Shown: piece by piece, positions 9,289 through 24,200 of the stretch
How the letters are laid out: every line of letters begins with the position of its first letter
Numbering within the stretch: position 1 is the stretch's first letter
Source of the DNA: Datnioides undecimradiatus
Taxonomy: Eukaryota > Chordata > Actinopteri > Lobotiformes > Datnioididae
Direction: 5' to 3'
DNA length: 64,000 nt
NCBI GenBank assembly: GCA_008933995.1
Contig: WARS01000981.1
Coordinates: 186,001 to 250,000, forward strand
Notes under the pieces: generated by a model
The model's input: only the letters and a program-made list of their open reading frames with translations
Database searches by the model: none
Told to the model about the DNA's origin: nothing
Translations under genes and position numbers: made by a program

Positions 9289-12200
9289 CTGAGGAAAAAA
9301 CACAAGGAAGCAGAATAATAAACAAGCTGAACACCTAACCACACACACACACACATCATCACAGCATTATGCCACAGATTCTTCATGTCTGTATTTTGAA
9401 TTATAATATTTGGGTCAATCTGGGCTCTATATTAAAATATTACTTATGCAGGCCAGAGAGCACATGCACAGAAACATCCAGACAGAATCAGAGCATCAAA
9501 TAAACCACTATCTAATGGCAGTGAGCAGCACAGATCCATGGTCTGGTGTTTTAATGAATTACAAATACGCTGCGCCTGTCTGAGGGTCGCTCTGCTGTGC
9601 GGCTGGGGCCGAGCCACGCCTGGGACACGCTGTCTCCATCAGGCTGTGCGCACACAGGCTCCCATACACGTCCAACTCCGACAGCTTCCTGTTCCACTTC
9701 ACGGTTAGCACTGAAGCGAGCCACACTCTAACACGTTGCTGAATGAACATGTTTGAATCTATTTCCACTAGTACTCCACCTCAAAGTGGTTCATTCAGCG
9801 CTGCCGGCACATTACAGGAGGTGCCAGAGTCATTTCCAAATGCACACCTGATTGTCTGCGAATTGCTTTGATTTACATTTACACTGAATGTATTTTGCTG
9901 CATTTTTTACTTTTATCAAACAGAGCTGTGTGGTTTATTACAGCCACATGTAACTAAGAACAACAATGGAGAATAAAGAGCTCTGGTGTCAGTTTGAGCA
10001 GCATCAGGCGTCAGACACTGAAGAAAAGTGGACTGGAACGTCTCTGAATAGTTTTTTATTAGATGCCAGTCTGTGATATGACACTGACCTCAGGAACAGG
10101 CTGTGGTGAGACTACAGTATCTTTGCAGCTGCTGCTGGGGGTGGTGGCTGGAGTGTTGCTGGATGAGCTGGTCCGGATCGGGATCCTCTCTGGACTTTTC
10201 CTGGTCGGAGAAGTCAGGCTGGTTGAGCTGGGGAGTGGGACGCACTTGTAAAGAGGAGTGTCTGGTGGCGTGGAGTGTGTTTCTGGCTGTGATCCAGGTG
10301 GAGCTGTGGAGGGCTTGGCACTGTCTGGTAGCTTGGTAATCATGCTGGTTGACTCCAGTGGCTGCTGCTTGACTGTGGGACTGGAAGTGGGGGGATAAGA
10401 TGGTGCTGTGGTGACAGATATAGCAGCGGTGTTAGGTGGAGGGGGACTTCCTCTCCCTGCCCGCTCCTCGGTGGAAGTCTGGAAATGTGGAAGCAGTGGA
10501 TGTGGCAGGTCCTGGAAGTTAGAGGCCTCCTGAGGCTGCAGAGGGGACACCGGTGTGTGGGGCTCAGAGGAGCGGGAGTGAGACTGAATGGACACCTGCT
10601 GGGCAGACTCAGCCAGGGCCAGGGCCAACATGCGGGCAGCATTTTTAGGAGGGGGAGGAGGTGGAGGGGCGGTAGCGCGGGCTGTAGGGCCGAGGGAACG
10701 AGGGGTGAGGTCCTTTGAAGAGTCTGGAGCTACGACTCCTAGCAGGGACACAAAAACACAACGGAGCTACAGTGTGAGAATGAATTAACAAGAGAGAAGA
10801 AGGTGAAGAGACACGACAGCAGGCGGGCTGCTGGTTCTCAGAGGGGGAGGAAGGGGAAAGTTAAGCACAGTGTTCCGCCAACACGTGAAAAGATTTATTG
10901 AAGATGAAATCCAAGCAAACATGGGAAACTAACCCTAGAGAGAAACATTGATAAAATGAATGAAACGATTATTTTTTTATCAACAAAGTGCAAATTAAAC
11001 GGTGACAACTAAGATAAACAAACTACACGTAAAGGTCGCTCTGCTGCCTACCCTGGTGCTCTTGGCTGCTGGCAGCTGGCGCCTGCTGGATGCTGTCCTC
11101 TCCCCTCAGCTCTTGACTGTCCACACCGTCAAAGGCTGCCAGCTTGGAGTGCAGCTCCATTTGGAAAGCCTCAGTAAGCGACGGCTCGCCTGCCCTCTGC
11201 AGCACGCTGCCCATCAGGGGAGGAGAGTCCTTGGCTATTGAAGGAGGGGATAATGGCTGTGGAGAGACAGCCTGTCCAACTGTATTCTTGTCAGGCGTCT
11301 CAGCAGAGAAAAGCTCTGAAGTGGCAAATGGTGTCACACTCGTGGTCTTTCCACATTTAATAGGTGACACAGCCTGTGTGGGTTTATCGGTGTAAGAGTA
11401 GGATGCGGTCAGCTTCTTGTTCTCCACCTTCTCTCCAGCAGCCCGGCTGAAGTCTGTGGACAACACGGGGGAGGTCAAGCTGCCCAGGAAGGTGGCGGAG
11501 ATGAGGTCAGAGCCGTTGGTCTTGCCACAGACGCTGCCGGGGCTCCTCTTTAACGTGGAGCCCTCGGCCCCGGCTGGTGAGTCATCTATGGGGAAGGCGT
11601 ACGAGGAGTCGGGGAGACTGCACTGGAAAGACATGGGGTCAAAGTCCAAGGAGGCCATGCCAATGTCTGGCGGGCTGAGGTCCACATCTTCACCAGCTGA
11701 GCGGGGAGGTGAGATGAGGGCAGGCACGCAGATGGGCCCGTCGTCTCCGTCGCTGTCCTCCGTGGCATCCAGGTTGTCGTAGGAGTTGCAGTGCTGCCGG
11801 CTGTCCAGCAGCTCGCCATTAAAGGAGGCTGACAGGGCATCGCTGCTGGAGCGAGGCCGCCGGGGACGGTACACCTTAGACTCTCCTGAAGGAGGGAAAC
11901 AGTCCAATCAGAAACTAGTTTGTTTAAAACGCTTCATGTAAACGAGAGCCTGCCTTGATTAAAGAGCATTTGAAGTGTGCTGCAGGTGACACACAGTGAG
12001 ACAGTGTGTACTGAGACACACATTACCTTCAACATTGTGCAGGGAACTCAGTGACTCTTCACTTTTGGCTGATCTTAGCGTTGCTGTGTCTCCTCTGCCC
12101 CCTGAAACAAAACGAATAAAAGGCACTGACGTCAGCCTCGTTTGGACGAACGATGACTGAAAGACGTCCTGGTTTCACTCGAGCTCTGGGGAGTGACTCA

Positions 12201-15200
12201 CCGGCCAGAGCCATGGCCTTCAGCTCATTGGGCTCACTGGGGTTGCGGTGCAGCTTGCGCTTGGACATGGAGGAAGACTTCCCCAGGTTGAAGAAAGAAC
12301 GCCAGCTACCCACAGGAGACTTCTTGGATTTAATAGGAGGCCTCTTCCTGAGATTAAAACCGCTGGTTAGAGAGCAGTTAGCTTCACTAATGACAAATCT
12401 GTGTCGCGTGAATCTGTTTTTAACCTCTACGACTGTAAAATCAGATCATCTTCATTTTTGAGATATTTGCCAAAGTCTGAAACTGCAGACGGTCCGGCTG
12501 CAGCCTGAGAGGCTCAGCCTGAAGTCTCACCAGCAACCAGCAGAGGGAGACACATTCAGCACTGTCATTTAAACTCAAGTGTCACACTGAAACATAAAAG
12601 CCCCCGTCTGTGTGTAAGTTTTTATATTTATTGTCATCATAACAGGAAGAGGAGCTGACAAACCTCTCGGTGGGAAACTCGATGACGGTGTGGAACTTGC
12701 CCTGCAGAGCAGCCGGACCTTCGCCCACCTCGATGTACTTGCTGTCTTCAGTGACAGGGGAGTTGATCTGGGCCTGGGTCCTGGCCTGGGCCTCCTCCAG
12801 ACTCAGAAGTTTAGTGGAGGGGGATGAGACCAGCAGGGATTTGGGCCGGGACAGTGAGTTGTGACCTGGTGATGTGGAACAGTGTTTATTACTCATGGAG
12901 AAGCATCAGCGGTAGTGAAGTGAGTATTTGTGACTATCGCTCTGATGTCTGTACGTACCTGCTCCCTCCCGTATTAGTGAGCTGAGTTTAGTGCTGAAGA
13001 GAACGTCCACGTGGTTGAGGATGAACTCCACCACCACAGACTGGATTCGGACCTCCATGAAGGCTGCTGTGCCGCTGAAGCACGCAGACTCAATCTGTTT
13101 AGACCTGATACAATCATGGACAAACGACAGTGACAAGGGAAGAGTCAGGCTTGATTTAGTGAAGAATCCACAGTGACCAAGGGTCAGATTTAAAGGTAAT
13201 GATTCAAACACTCCACTTAATCATGGTAATTAAAGTTGCGTCATTTGCTTTAATTATTCTGAGGAGCATCATCTGCGCCATCCCACAAACAGCTGCGTCT
13301 AGTCCTTCCATTCACGCAGACGCACTCCTCTAAAGCAGGAGACAGGCTACGTTCTGCTGCACGGAGCCAATTATCACAGCTGATCCAAGTCGGAGGAATC
13401 ATCAGCATGAGGAGTTTGAAAGAAAACCACATAAGTTCCACTGCATGTGGGTCAAACTGTGGAGATCATTAGAACTATCTTGAGTTGTACTTTGTTATCA
13501 AAAGTCACTTGACGAGCAGGAAACACGCAGGCAGCTTTAAGGTGACTCACAGTGACCGCACTGTAATGAAGAGCATGTACACAGGGCGGGCGCCGGCCTC
13601 TCACCTCAGCAGGTTGGGCGCCCAGACGATGGCCAGGTTCTTGCTGTGCATGTTGGTGATGTAGCTGAACGCTGCCAGGCGGGAAAGGTGCCTCATGAGG
13701 AACTCCAGGGTCCTACGAATCAAATATTCATTTATTCAGATTTAAATGGCTCCCACTAGTGATGTGCAAACTAATGGCCGTGATAGAGCTACTTCTTGAG
13801 AGCATCAATATTTCACTATGTGCTCAAATCTCTGAGGAATGTCAATTAGAAATGAGCATTTGTATGTTTCACAAAGGGCAGGAAATTCAATTCATATCAG
13901 CAATGTGACAGTCTGCTGGGCCCTGCTAAATGATTCCATTCAACGTGGTGTGGCACTACAAAAACCCTTGATTTTAACACCAACAGACACACACAGCTGC
14001 TGTGAATGCACAACAGGAGTGTGCGTCTGTAATCTGGCAGTTCCTGAGTCTGCCAAAGGGGGGCAGCGTGCGCCCACACTGACCTGTAATGCGGTGGAGG
14101 AAGCTGCTGGATGACATCATGGATTTTGATGAGTCGTTCTTCGTCGGTTGCTGCTGATACAGCATCCTTCAGAGTGAAAACAAAGAGAGAGAGGGGGGCG
14201 ACAGGGAGAGGAGGAAGATAAATCGCGGGACGTGTGAGTGCATCAACATTAAGCTCATTCACTTGTCAGCCCAGGTTCACGTTGCTACACGGCGCACGGA
14301 GGGGACATCAGTCTGCATCCGCCGCCCCCCTCCCCTCCCCCCTTCCCCCAGCTGCCATAACAACCAGCAAACATTTACTTGATCTTCAGGGACGGCTCTG
14401 TTGTGCTTGGAGAAAGTTTTTATTCCAAGTCACACAGAGAGCGCCTCGCTGCATTTGTAATGACAGGGTGTGTCAAGCACAATGCTATGATCTCAGGATT
14501 GTCTGTGACTCATAACTGTAAAATAAATTTGAGAAATTCCAGCAAAATAAAATCGCAATTTCCTCTCTTTTCTACAGATCATGCACGAATTTGAAATCAG
14601 TACCGAGTCACAGCCTATCAGTTTCCCCCGGGGCAGAAACTCAATACAAGCCACAAAGTAAAGAGCTATAATGGTTAGCAGACTCCACACATTCATGGGA
14701 GAAACTGCTGTTTGGTCCCGCAGAGTCTTTGCTTACAGAGAATTTCTCGTAGAGCTGGTAGGTGAGCAGGGGGTTGGGCAGCTCTCTGAAGTAGAGCTTA
14801 CACAGCGAGCCGACACAGTGGATGTCCTGGATGTAAACATCTTTGGTCAGGTCGGGGATCTGCTCAGAGTCAAACTCGTGCCTGGTGAAAGAGACAGAGG
14901 GCAAAGGCAGAGTCAACAAACTGACTTCTCCTGCAGGGAGAGGCGGCGATCAGTGACCGCTGAGGGTTGATGGCTGGCTGCAGAAAAGTCAAACTGAATT
15001 TCAGTCAAGTGTGGGGGGAGAGTGTGATTAGTGACATCAACTTCTACCGAACTAGAAACAACACGTCGTAATGAAACTTGGTTTCCATCAGTCTTTCCAA
15101 AAACTCGCAAAGCTGCAAAATAAATCTATAAAGCACATTAAACAGATAAAAGGCGAAGGCTTTGAGAAGAAGGAGATACTGTTTCATTCATTTAATTCTT

Positions 15201-18200
15201 CTTCCCTGCCTGTTGCAGTGCTTGTGATAGTGATGCATGTTTCATCTGAGTAAAAACACACCTCAATACATTGTTTCATTCAGAGTGGTCAGCATAGAGC
15301 CCAAACAAGCTGGACCAATCAGAACGCTGGTGCTGACTGTCACTGTGTTTAATCCAAACTAAACCTAAAACCGGAACTAAGAGCACTAAGAGCCCTAACA
15401 AGCTGCTTTTCACTATTGCTCTTTAGATATTTAAAGTCATAACCTGGTTGCACAAACAGTAGATGCACAGTATGTGTCCTGCGAGGCGAAACCCAGGTGA
15501 AAACCCTCCCATATGCTGCTCATGAAGCCTTACACTGCTGTGGCTGATGGTGACTGAGAGTATCAGTATTTCTATGAACTCTTCTCACATCTGTAATTTG
15601 GCAGCTGGATGATCGGGGGACGTTTACACAGAGCCAACTGTAAAAGTGGAGTTCACACCCTTGCGTGTGGTCGTTCACACATAAACTAGCCAATCCAGTC
15701 CTACACGTTTACATAGCATGGCAGAACAAAAGCAATAGCATCAATACCATGATCCACAGCACATATGTTGCCTTTTTTTACAAGCCACAACTCATGTGCC
15801 TGCCAAACCTCTTCTCCAGCTAATGACAACATTAGATAATAAAACTGTTGATTAGGAACAACTGCCGCCCTGCATGATATCCTGTTTTTTCTTTCCCATG
15901 TGCAGCATGGATGGATTTCACTGTTATCAGCCGTTCCAGGGGGGTTCAGGTTGGTGAGCTCCTCCAGTGTTAAAGCACATTTCTGAGGAGGGAGGAGGTC
16001 CCGGTGAACATGTGAATCAGCCGCAGTCATAAACAGCCAGTGTGTGGCTCCTTACCGCAGTTTCTGGATGTTTGAGGCGATACCAGAGAGGCGGTAGATG
16101 CCGTCCACCACACCGTGCTTCTCGATGAACTCGGTGCAGCTCTTGAGGACCTGGGGCACTGTGGGGAGAAAAACAGTACGACGTCACATCACACATCAGT
16201 GACCAGGATGAGTGTGAATAACAAACTAGTGTTTCAGACAGAAACACAATTCAACCCGAGAAGTAGAAACACAAATATCCTTAAGAGCTCAGATACATTT
16301 CATTTCTTTACTCGGTGCTGCTGGTCGGCCTATGACCTATTTTCTCTGTGGATGCAGTTTTGTGGACGCAGTGAATAGTGAGATAACATGTTGTCTGCGA
16401 GCGAGGCAGCCAATCACAGGCGCTGGGCTTCAAAGCACACAGCCAGTGATTGTGCATTACAGATGGACCGACAAAAAAAGAAAAACCTCAGAAAAACACT
16501 GAGCTTCTTCATTCTCCTTCTGCAACCATGAATCATAGAGACATGTTATTTATCTGTGTGTGTGTGTGTGTGTGCGTGTGCGTGTGTGTGTGAGATAAGG
16601 ATGGTGTGTGTGTGTAAGGAGGCTCCCAGGCCTCCCACAGCTCACACATCATTCAGATGATGACAGAGAGTGGGACACTGGCTGGAGCAGCTGTTCACAT
16701 GAATTCCACACATAGCGACAGAGAAAACAAGGCGAGATTTGAGGAAAGTAGCTGGCATCCTGCAGCAGAGGAGAGGACAGAGAGGGTGGATAAACCCTCT
16801 GCGAGTCCTTCATGTGGGATGATTCTGTTCTGAGGTTCTTCTTATCACCAACATACACAAGGTGTTTGAATGTGGAGTTGGAGCTGGAGACACAAATGGA
16901 TTTCATCCACTTAAATCTGAGTTAAAAACAACAGCATGCAAGTGTTTTTAACTGATTTCAGTGACTCTGATCCCTCAGACAGCACCTTTAAAGCTGACTT
17001 AAGAGCAGAAGCAAGTGAAAATCATTTGGCCCCGGCCGCAGACGAATCCGCCAGCTGATTTGTGTGTTGCACTCTTAAGAGCTGCTGCCATTACCGTGAC
17101 GACAGAGTTTACACTGCCAGTGAGAGATATGTTTGGGCTAATTGGCAGCTAATTAACGTACCGCCTCTGTCCGACCGCCACAGCCTGGATGTGAAAGTGC
17201 TGCGTGGAGAAACTACAGTAATTAAACCCAGCAGGAAGTTCACACTGACTTCTGACTTAAACCCTTAAACTCCAGGATGTCTCACATTGTAATCTGTACT
17301 ATGATCATAAGATAGATGGGTGCCAAGCTAGTAAGAGATCGGCGTGGTGGTGGCTCACCATTGGCCCCTTATGGGTGGAACCCCTGGTCCTTGGCAGCAC
17401 AGCTGACAGTTGAAACTAAATCTAAGTGCAACGTTAATTTAAAAAAAATTAAATTTTTATTTTGATGATTGACGAGAACGTTTCCAACCACTTTTCCAGG
17501 ATTCTTTATATTACAGTGTGAAATCGGGGTTTACCCATAAAGTACCACAACAGTAGAGCTTGTTTACGCCCATCCAAGCTTCAGATTTGTCTGTAACAGC
17601 AGAGTTTCAGTGCTCTTCTTCTAAACTATGAGTCATAATCATAAACGGTGCTCCTCTGACTCCGTGAGTTCAGTTATCTTTCGTTTCTTAACGAGCAGCC
17701 ACGACACCTTGACCATCAGACCCAGTAAAGTGTGACAGCGTGGCTTATCTCTGCATGTCAGCGACTCACTCCTTCACCTATGAACATGTGACTGCGATGG
17801 AGAGTGCCCCACAGCTGTGACCGGGGGCTCGTTAAATAGACAGGACTCACTCCACTACAGCGTGATCACTGTATACTAATGTGGCGGCGAGATGAGAACC
17901 ATTCATGTCCGGACATGGAATATGATCCATTAACGTGAATAAATGGGTTTTCAAGTTGGTGTCAACATGGACTGAAATGAAGTTATTGATTGAGCTTCGT
18001 CGGCGGAGCAGCATCATTATGCTGGATGGAGTGGAGGGTGCAGCGTTATCAGAGCGCCATTACCCTCCCGCTCCGTCACTGAGAGCATCACATCAGCTCA
18101 CCTGCCAGACACCATGCTGCCTGCAGCTCAGAAAATCAATGTGGCTGCAGCAGATACACGTGCAGACGTATGGACTTCACCCCAGCAAATATCTTAATTA

Positions 18201-21200
18201 CAAGCAGACATGACTGGCAGGGCCGGGGTTTCCTCACAGTGCGTGCTGTGTGTTTGTTTTGAGAAGATATGTGATGACTTTCATCTGAAAACCATTAGCT
18301 CATTGCTGGAATGGAGGAAGCTGCAGATGTGACTGGGCTGCTAACGAAACGCTTGATCTCTGGCCCCAGAATGTCACAGATATATGTTGAACAATTTGTT
18401 AAGATTTTCAGAACTGGAGCTTTTAATGTGAAAATGCTGCAGGAACAGTTGAAACAACTGGAACTGGTTAGTGACTGAAAGCAGTATTTCTGTTGGACAG
18501 CAGTGAGTACGACATGATTCGAGTTATTGTTGAACTCATCAGGTCAACAAGGAACATGGAGGAAGTCTGGAGTTTGCATTAACCAGGGAACATCATGTGA
18601 AATCAGAAATTGAAGCCTGTCTCTAATATAAGCCTGTTACTAAAAAAGGCCTGTTCTGTCTGCTGTGAGTCACAGACCTGGCCTCCATCTGAGACTCATG
18701 GTGTTAACTGGTGTGTGTGTGCATGTGCCTCACCATCATGTCCTGAGTTGAGGAGGTGTTCTCCCAGGTCGCAGCCGAACACCCTCTCCCGGAGGATGCC
18801 TCTCTGCTTCAGCTTCTGCTTGGTGGGCCGGGACTTCATGAAGGAGCGCAAGAAGGTGATCAGCTTCCCGTGCTTCTTAGACACTGAGGAAGGAGACAAG
18901 GAAGGAAGAACACATCTTAGATCTCTTCCACGACTGTTTACTGCTCTACAGTGTGGGTTTGACACAGGATCAGATTTCACACAAGGTCTATCTGGGCACT
19001 AGAGTGAAACCCCATCCAAGCTGCTCAGGATTGTCCCATTGTGCATTTCAGCTTCATTCTAATGCAAACCCTTCCTTTATGCATGTGTAGTTTCCTTGAG
19101 GCGAAAGCTTCGTTCTTAAATACCACCTCCCAGGCAACTACAAAGGAATTCTCCACATCCAACACCAGTATCCTCCGCTGCCCTTCAAAACAAGACAAAA
19201 AAAGGAGCAGACCTACTTAAGAACCCAAACCGCATTAATCAGATACTATGTCTGGGAAAGGGTCGTAAGCCTCTTAAACTACACACCAGTTGTTTTCCCT
19301 GCTTTGGAGAGATGTGGAAAAGGAGGGGGAACAATGGAGCTGGCCTCGACTCCGCACATTTGGACCAAAAAAATCAAACCCTGAGATGACAGTAGCAGAG
19401 GCTTTTCCACTCATAGGTCACTTACCCCGCAGATGAAATGAACCTGTCTGATGAAAGCACCAATTTTCCTCACAAAAACCCCCCCCTCAAAAAAACAGAC
19501 AGAACTGTGTCAAGTTTTTACACCCGGCCTACTACTGAAATATATTCTTACATAAACCTGTGAGTGAAGAGGAGGATCTTACTAATCCTGATATTACAGG
19601 ACCTTTCCCAGATGAAACCCTTTAAGACTCTTAGAGCAGCATCAGTTGCTTCCCTGTCTGGTTTCTCTGCACTGTGAAGCCTTTCCACTCAGACTTGAGA
19701 CATCTCAAAGAAGACAATGACAGACAGCGTCTCCCAGTCCACTCTCATCTTCTTCTGTCTCTGTTCTACCCGTCAGTGCCAGTGGTCTGGCCTCAGCTCC
19801 TGTCAGTGCTTCAGGTAAAACGTTCCTGTCTTGGATCTCACCTTTTTCTGGTCTCTCTTTGATCCTCGGTGGACACTCGCATTGCGCTGCCCTTCACACT
19901 GACTTTGACCAGCTCAACTCCTTTTCCTTAACTCTGATGTCTTCCACAGCACAGCTATCCTTTCTGAACCAATATAAGATGGTAGAGGACTCAGCGGCCA
20001 CGTTTCCACGCTCCTGAAACCTGACACATTTAAACTGACAGTGCGCACGGTCTCTCTCAGGAAAAAGAACAACAGCACAGGAACAATCGTTGAAAGTTTA
20101 CCACTGAGGACAGCAGGAAAAACATCCATTAGCTACCTGATCGATGATCGCTGTGTTCTTCGAGCCACACCATCTGGAACTTCAATAAATCTTTGAAAAC
20201 AGAGCGATCACACCAACATCTCCTGTCTGAGGTGCTCTGGACTAAAGTGGAAAAACGGCTGTGTCGCATCAGTTTTTTATTTATATTCCAGGGCACATTC
20301 CTTTAACTGATTATAAACACAGTCGGGATCACTACCGCTCTGCTCCTCTACAGCGCTTCACAGCCTTGACATCATATTTATTTTATCCGCTCCAGACTTC
20401 AGACCAACACAAATGTACAGGTTGCATTTTAAAGAGGGCGATATTTAGAATTCAATCGGATGAATAACTCGTCTTTGGAGACGCGAGTGAAAGTAGGCCA
20501 GCGCTCACCGAACTCCAGACGCCAAACAAGCTGAGTTAAAGAAAGCTGCGGCGCAACTGCGCATTTGGAAGATAACAGGAATACAATAAAAGCATCAAGG
20601 CAGCGTCTTTTCTCAAAGTGATGATACTATGATTAATCTACAAAGACTTACACAGCATGGTGAGGGACACGCACGTCCTGTTCTGATACTATTCTTTTAA
20701 AAATCATTCAGAAACATCAGCTGTGGAAGCTTGGCCCTCTTGCCCAGAGACCATTAGTTAAAAATTAACAAGCATCTGCCTGTTCTGCGCGCTAAATGTA
20801 CACTATGGAGGTAAAGTGCGTGCAGCAGACTTAATTGACTGTCTGTAGAGTGCATTTAGAATGCAAACATCCAGACTAGAGTAAAACTAACGAGCTGATG
20901 GGAAGGAGAAGCTGCTTCGGAACTGAATTCATTTCACAGCTTCTCGCGCTGCTAACAGAACACTAACCAAAATACACAGTGACAGTGTGTGAGGAAGTGT
21001 GTCAGAAATGCTGTCAGCAGATCAGTTCACAGACTCTTTCGCTCACATTTGTTCTTTTAAGTCAAACACACATTTCAAACATCACAGTCAGTCCAGGTGT
21101 TGGTCAGTGCTAATTTACCTGCTTTTAGGAGTTTTCGGTTTGGAAAAGCCAAAAAGCCAAAATGAGAAGAACTGAGAACAAAATATTTGAAAGCAAATGA

Positions 21201-24200
21201 TCAAACAACAGTTTAGAGGCGAGTCCTCTCCCCGCTCACTCACAGCTGCCGTGCTGCTGTGCTTTACACGTGCAGCTGGTGCTGGATAAACCAGCTAAGA
21301 TGCCCTGTTTTAACTGGGCCTGAATGCTCCGCAGTGAAGCTGGCACTGATGGGCGACTTCCTGTCATTCCTCATAAAGTAAAAGCTGTTTTAAGGGTTTT
21401 AAAGATGCTGAGTTAGAGCCACAGTGTACTCTGTGCTTCATGTCGTTACTCCAGCACATTTGTGTTTATTAAAAGGGCAGAAAAACTGATTTTTGAATCT
21501 CTTGAAACACGCTACATTAATTATGTATATTATGAAATACAGTAACACAGACTGAGTGCCTTTATTGTACCTGGACAGATCATGCCCACAGTCTGTAGTC
21601 ACCCACCACAGACCCAGTCAAGATAAACCAAGAACAGCATATGAGAAAACAGTTGTATGAAGTGTATTTGTGTGTGCGTCCAGAGGGAGCTGTGTGAAAT
21701 CTGATAAATGCCCTCAAGTCATTTCACTTGAGCATTGGGGGGGGTCTGAACGAGCTAACCAGACCTCTGTGGCAAATATGTCTGCTTAAGGCTCCAGGCT
21801 CCATCAGCCAGAACAGCCCCGACTCTGACCCAGCGGTCTGTGGTCGAGTTGTGCTGCGGTTAGTGTTTGTGATGATTGTTTGTAAGACATGGGAACAGTG
21901 CAGGAATGAAGCAACACAACGTCACTGACTGCTGCATCACATTTGATCCTTCTTTGTAAAAACTGCTGATCTTGACACCGCAGTGTTATAGTGCGGAGTG
22001 GGGTGTAATGCTTTATCAGCGTCAGGGAACAAACGTGGACAACTTAGCGATGCTCCGAACACACAAGCTAGCATCACAAACTAAACAAACCAATGCCGAG
22101 ACAGATTGAGACCTACCTCGCTCCTCCAAGTAAAATGTTTGAGTGGAACCTCTGAGTCTTCAGCCTCTAGCGTGTGCCATTTTAATGAAGCGGTGCAATC
22201 CATACTGGATCAACAGACAGCCTCTGCTCCGGCGTCCGCAAACAAGACCCATCGGCCCGTTGCAGGGAAAAGTGGAGCTACAGTTCACCCCATGGGGAGA
22301 AATTCCTTCAGCGCTGCTGTACCCGCAGACAACACCGCTGAGGCAGCTTTGTGTACTCACTGTTGAGGCATCAAAAAGGGCCTTCAGTATCATGTAGAGG
22401 AGTGCGGGGGGGGCTGACTGTGCAGGCTTACAGTGACACGTCGCTTTTATTCGGGAAGCCAGACTGACTGTTAGACGTGAGGAAGAGGAGTGCAATGACA
22501 AGCGGAACTCTCCAGAGGATGGACAGAGGCTCCCGTCTGCTTACTGTCAAGGCAGATGACAGCCTGAGAGCCAGCAGCTCTTCAAGCTCAGCGCCAAAAC
22601 GGCCTCCGACACGCTCGCCGCTGAAACCCAGCAGGGAGAGGCATTTAATTGAAGGATAGTGGGACTGATAAAGCCTTAAAATGCTTTCTGTGCCTCTAAT
22701 CAGAAGATTTATAGCTCATGGGCCTCTGGAGGTGTTCCAGTGAATTAGGATTGCATTCTCAGAAAGTAGGAAGTCTTACAGCAGACACAGTTACTCCCCA
22801 ACATGAGTCACATTCCAAAATAAATGTATATATAAATATATCATGCAAGCGGTTGGTGTCTTTCATCATTTCATTAGACCCTCCCTGCCTGGTAGAGACA
22901 TATGGTCCTTCATTCTCCACACCTCCACTTTATATTACAGGCTTTCAATTAAACAAACGATGTGATAACCCAAAACAGCTAATCCGATGGTGTCATTTAG
23001 ACATGTGACACAGTAGGGGGTGGGCGGGGCACCAGATGTGCAGTCCTAGGGAAATTTCCCTGGCCTGCATTTGCATGTCTAACAGATAAAACCCAGATAG
23101 GACAAAGCTGAACACAGTGAGGTTATGATGCCTGAGGAACAGAGACAGGTTTCAGGTAACTGGCGCTGTGACTGTGACAAGTCAGAGGATATGGTGAGGA
23201 GGAAAGGGGCCGAGCATTAGGGCAGGAATAATTCAGGATGTAAAGGCAGACATCACGCTCTGTCTCCCTGCTCCAACTCAAAACCAGCCCCTCCTTCCAT
23301 TCAGTCAGCGAGGAGCTTTTCAAAAGAACCACACTGCAGGAGAAACCTAACTTCACAGCAACACAACAGTGCAGTGACGCCGCAGAGCCAATCAGGAGAC
23401 TGTAGCCTGGGATATTTGATACAAATACCGTGTGGGTCAGCGTTGCCTAAACACACAACCACAAGTAGGCGTGACCCCGGCTCCCCAGGGCTTCACAATG
23501 CTCTCACTGCGGCTCGGCTCAGGCCTTTCACTTAAGCCGGCGCCCCCTCAAGACTCAACAGCCACGCACGCCCATGAAGGCTGCTGAGCGGGAAATTCAA
23601 ACTGCCCCCACCTCCTTCATTGTTGTTTTTCGGAGAATCCTGATGAGAACGGGCTGGATATGATTACATCATCCGTGTCTGAAACCTACATGCTGTGGGA
23701 ACAGGGAGTGTGGTTTGTAGATACAACAAAAGCCTTTTTTAAACAGGTCCCTCAAATGAAAGGTGGGTCTGGGATCCAGTGATGTGGAGACTGGCTGTCT
23801 TGTGACTGAACACTGTTAGTGTGACACTTGATGATCTAAGCCACTAAAGGCTGAATCCTCTCAGTGGATTCTTTTTGCCACAGTGAATCATGACAAACAG
23901 CACCGAGGGAGTTTTACTTTACTTAATGACCATTGTAAATGTTGCTTCCTGATCACTGAAAAAAGGGCATTTAGCCACTGGGAGGCAGCTGCCACTGACA
24001 CCATGTTTGCATCAGTTAATTATTCTTTCCACCAAGTACGAAAAGATCACCACAAACCAAACCATTCAGTTTACATACCGGATACTGATATGTTTGTGGC
24101 AGGCAAATATTAGTTGATAAATCAGCTGATATGTCAGTCACACTGTTACTTAGTCAACTGGAAACAAACCATCACGCTGGGAGACTGCGTTGACACCCAT

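Noticed and set aside
8811-9386. Minus-strand open frames of 191 and 138 residues overlapping the last arhgap32 exon in other frames
   Set aside because: They overlap the strongly conserved C-terminal frame and consist of frame-shifted readings of its Pro/His/Ser repeats.
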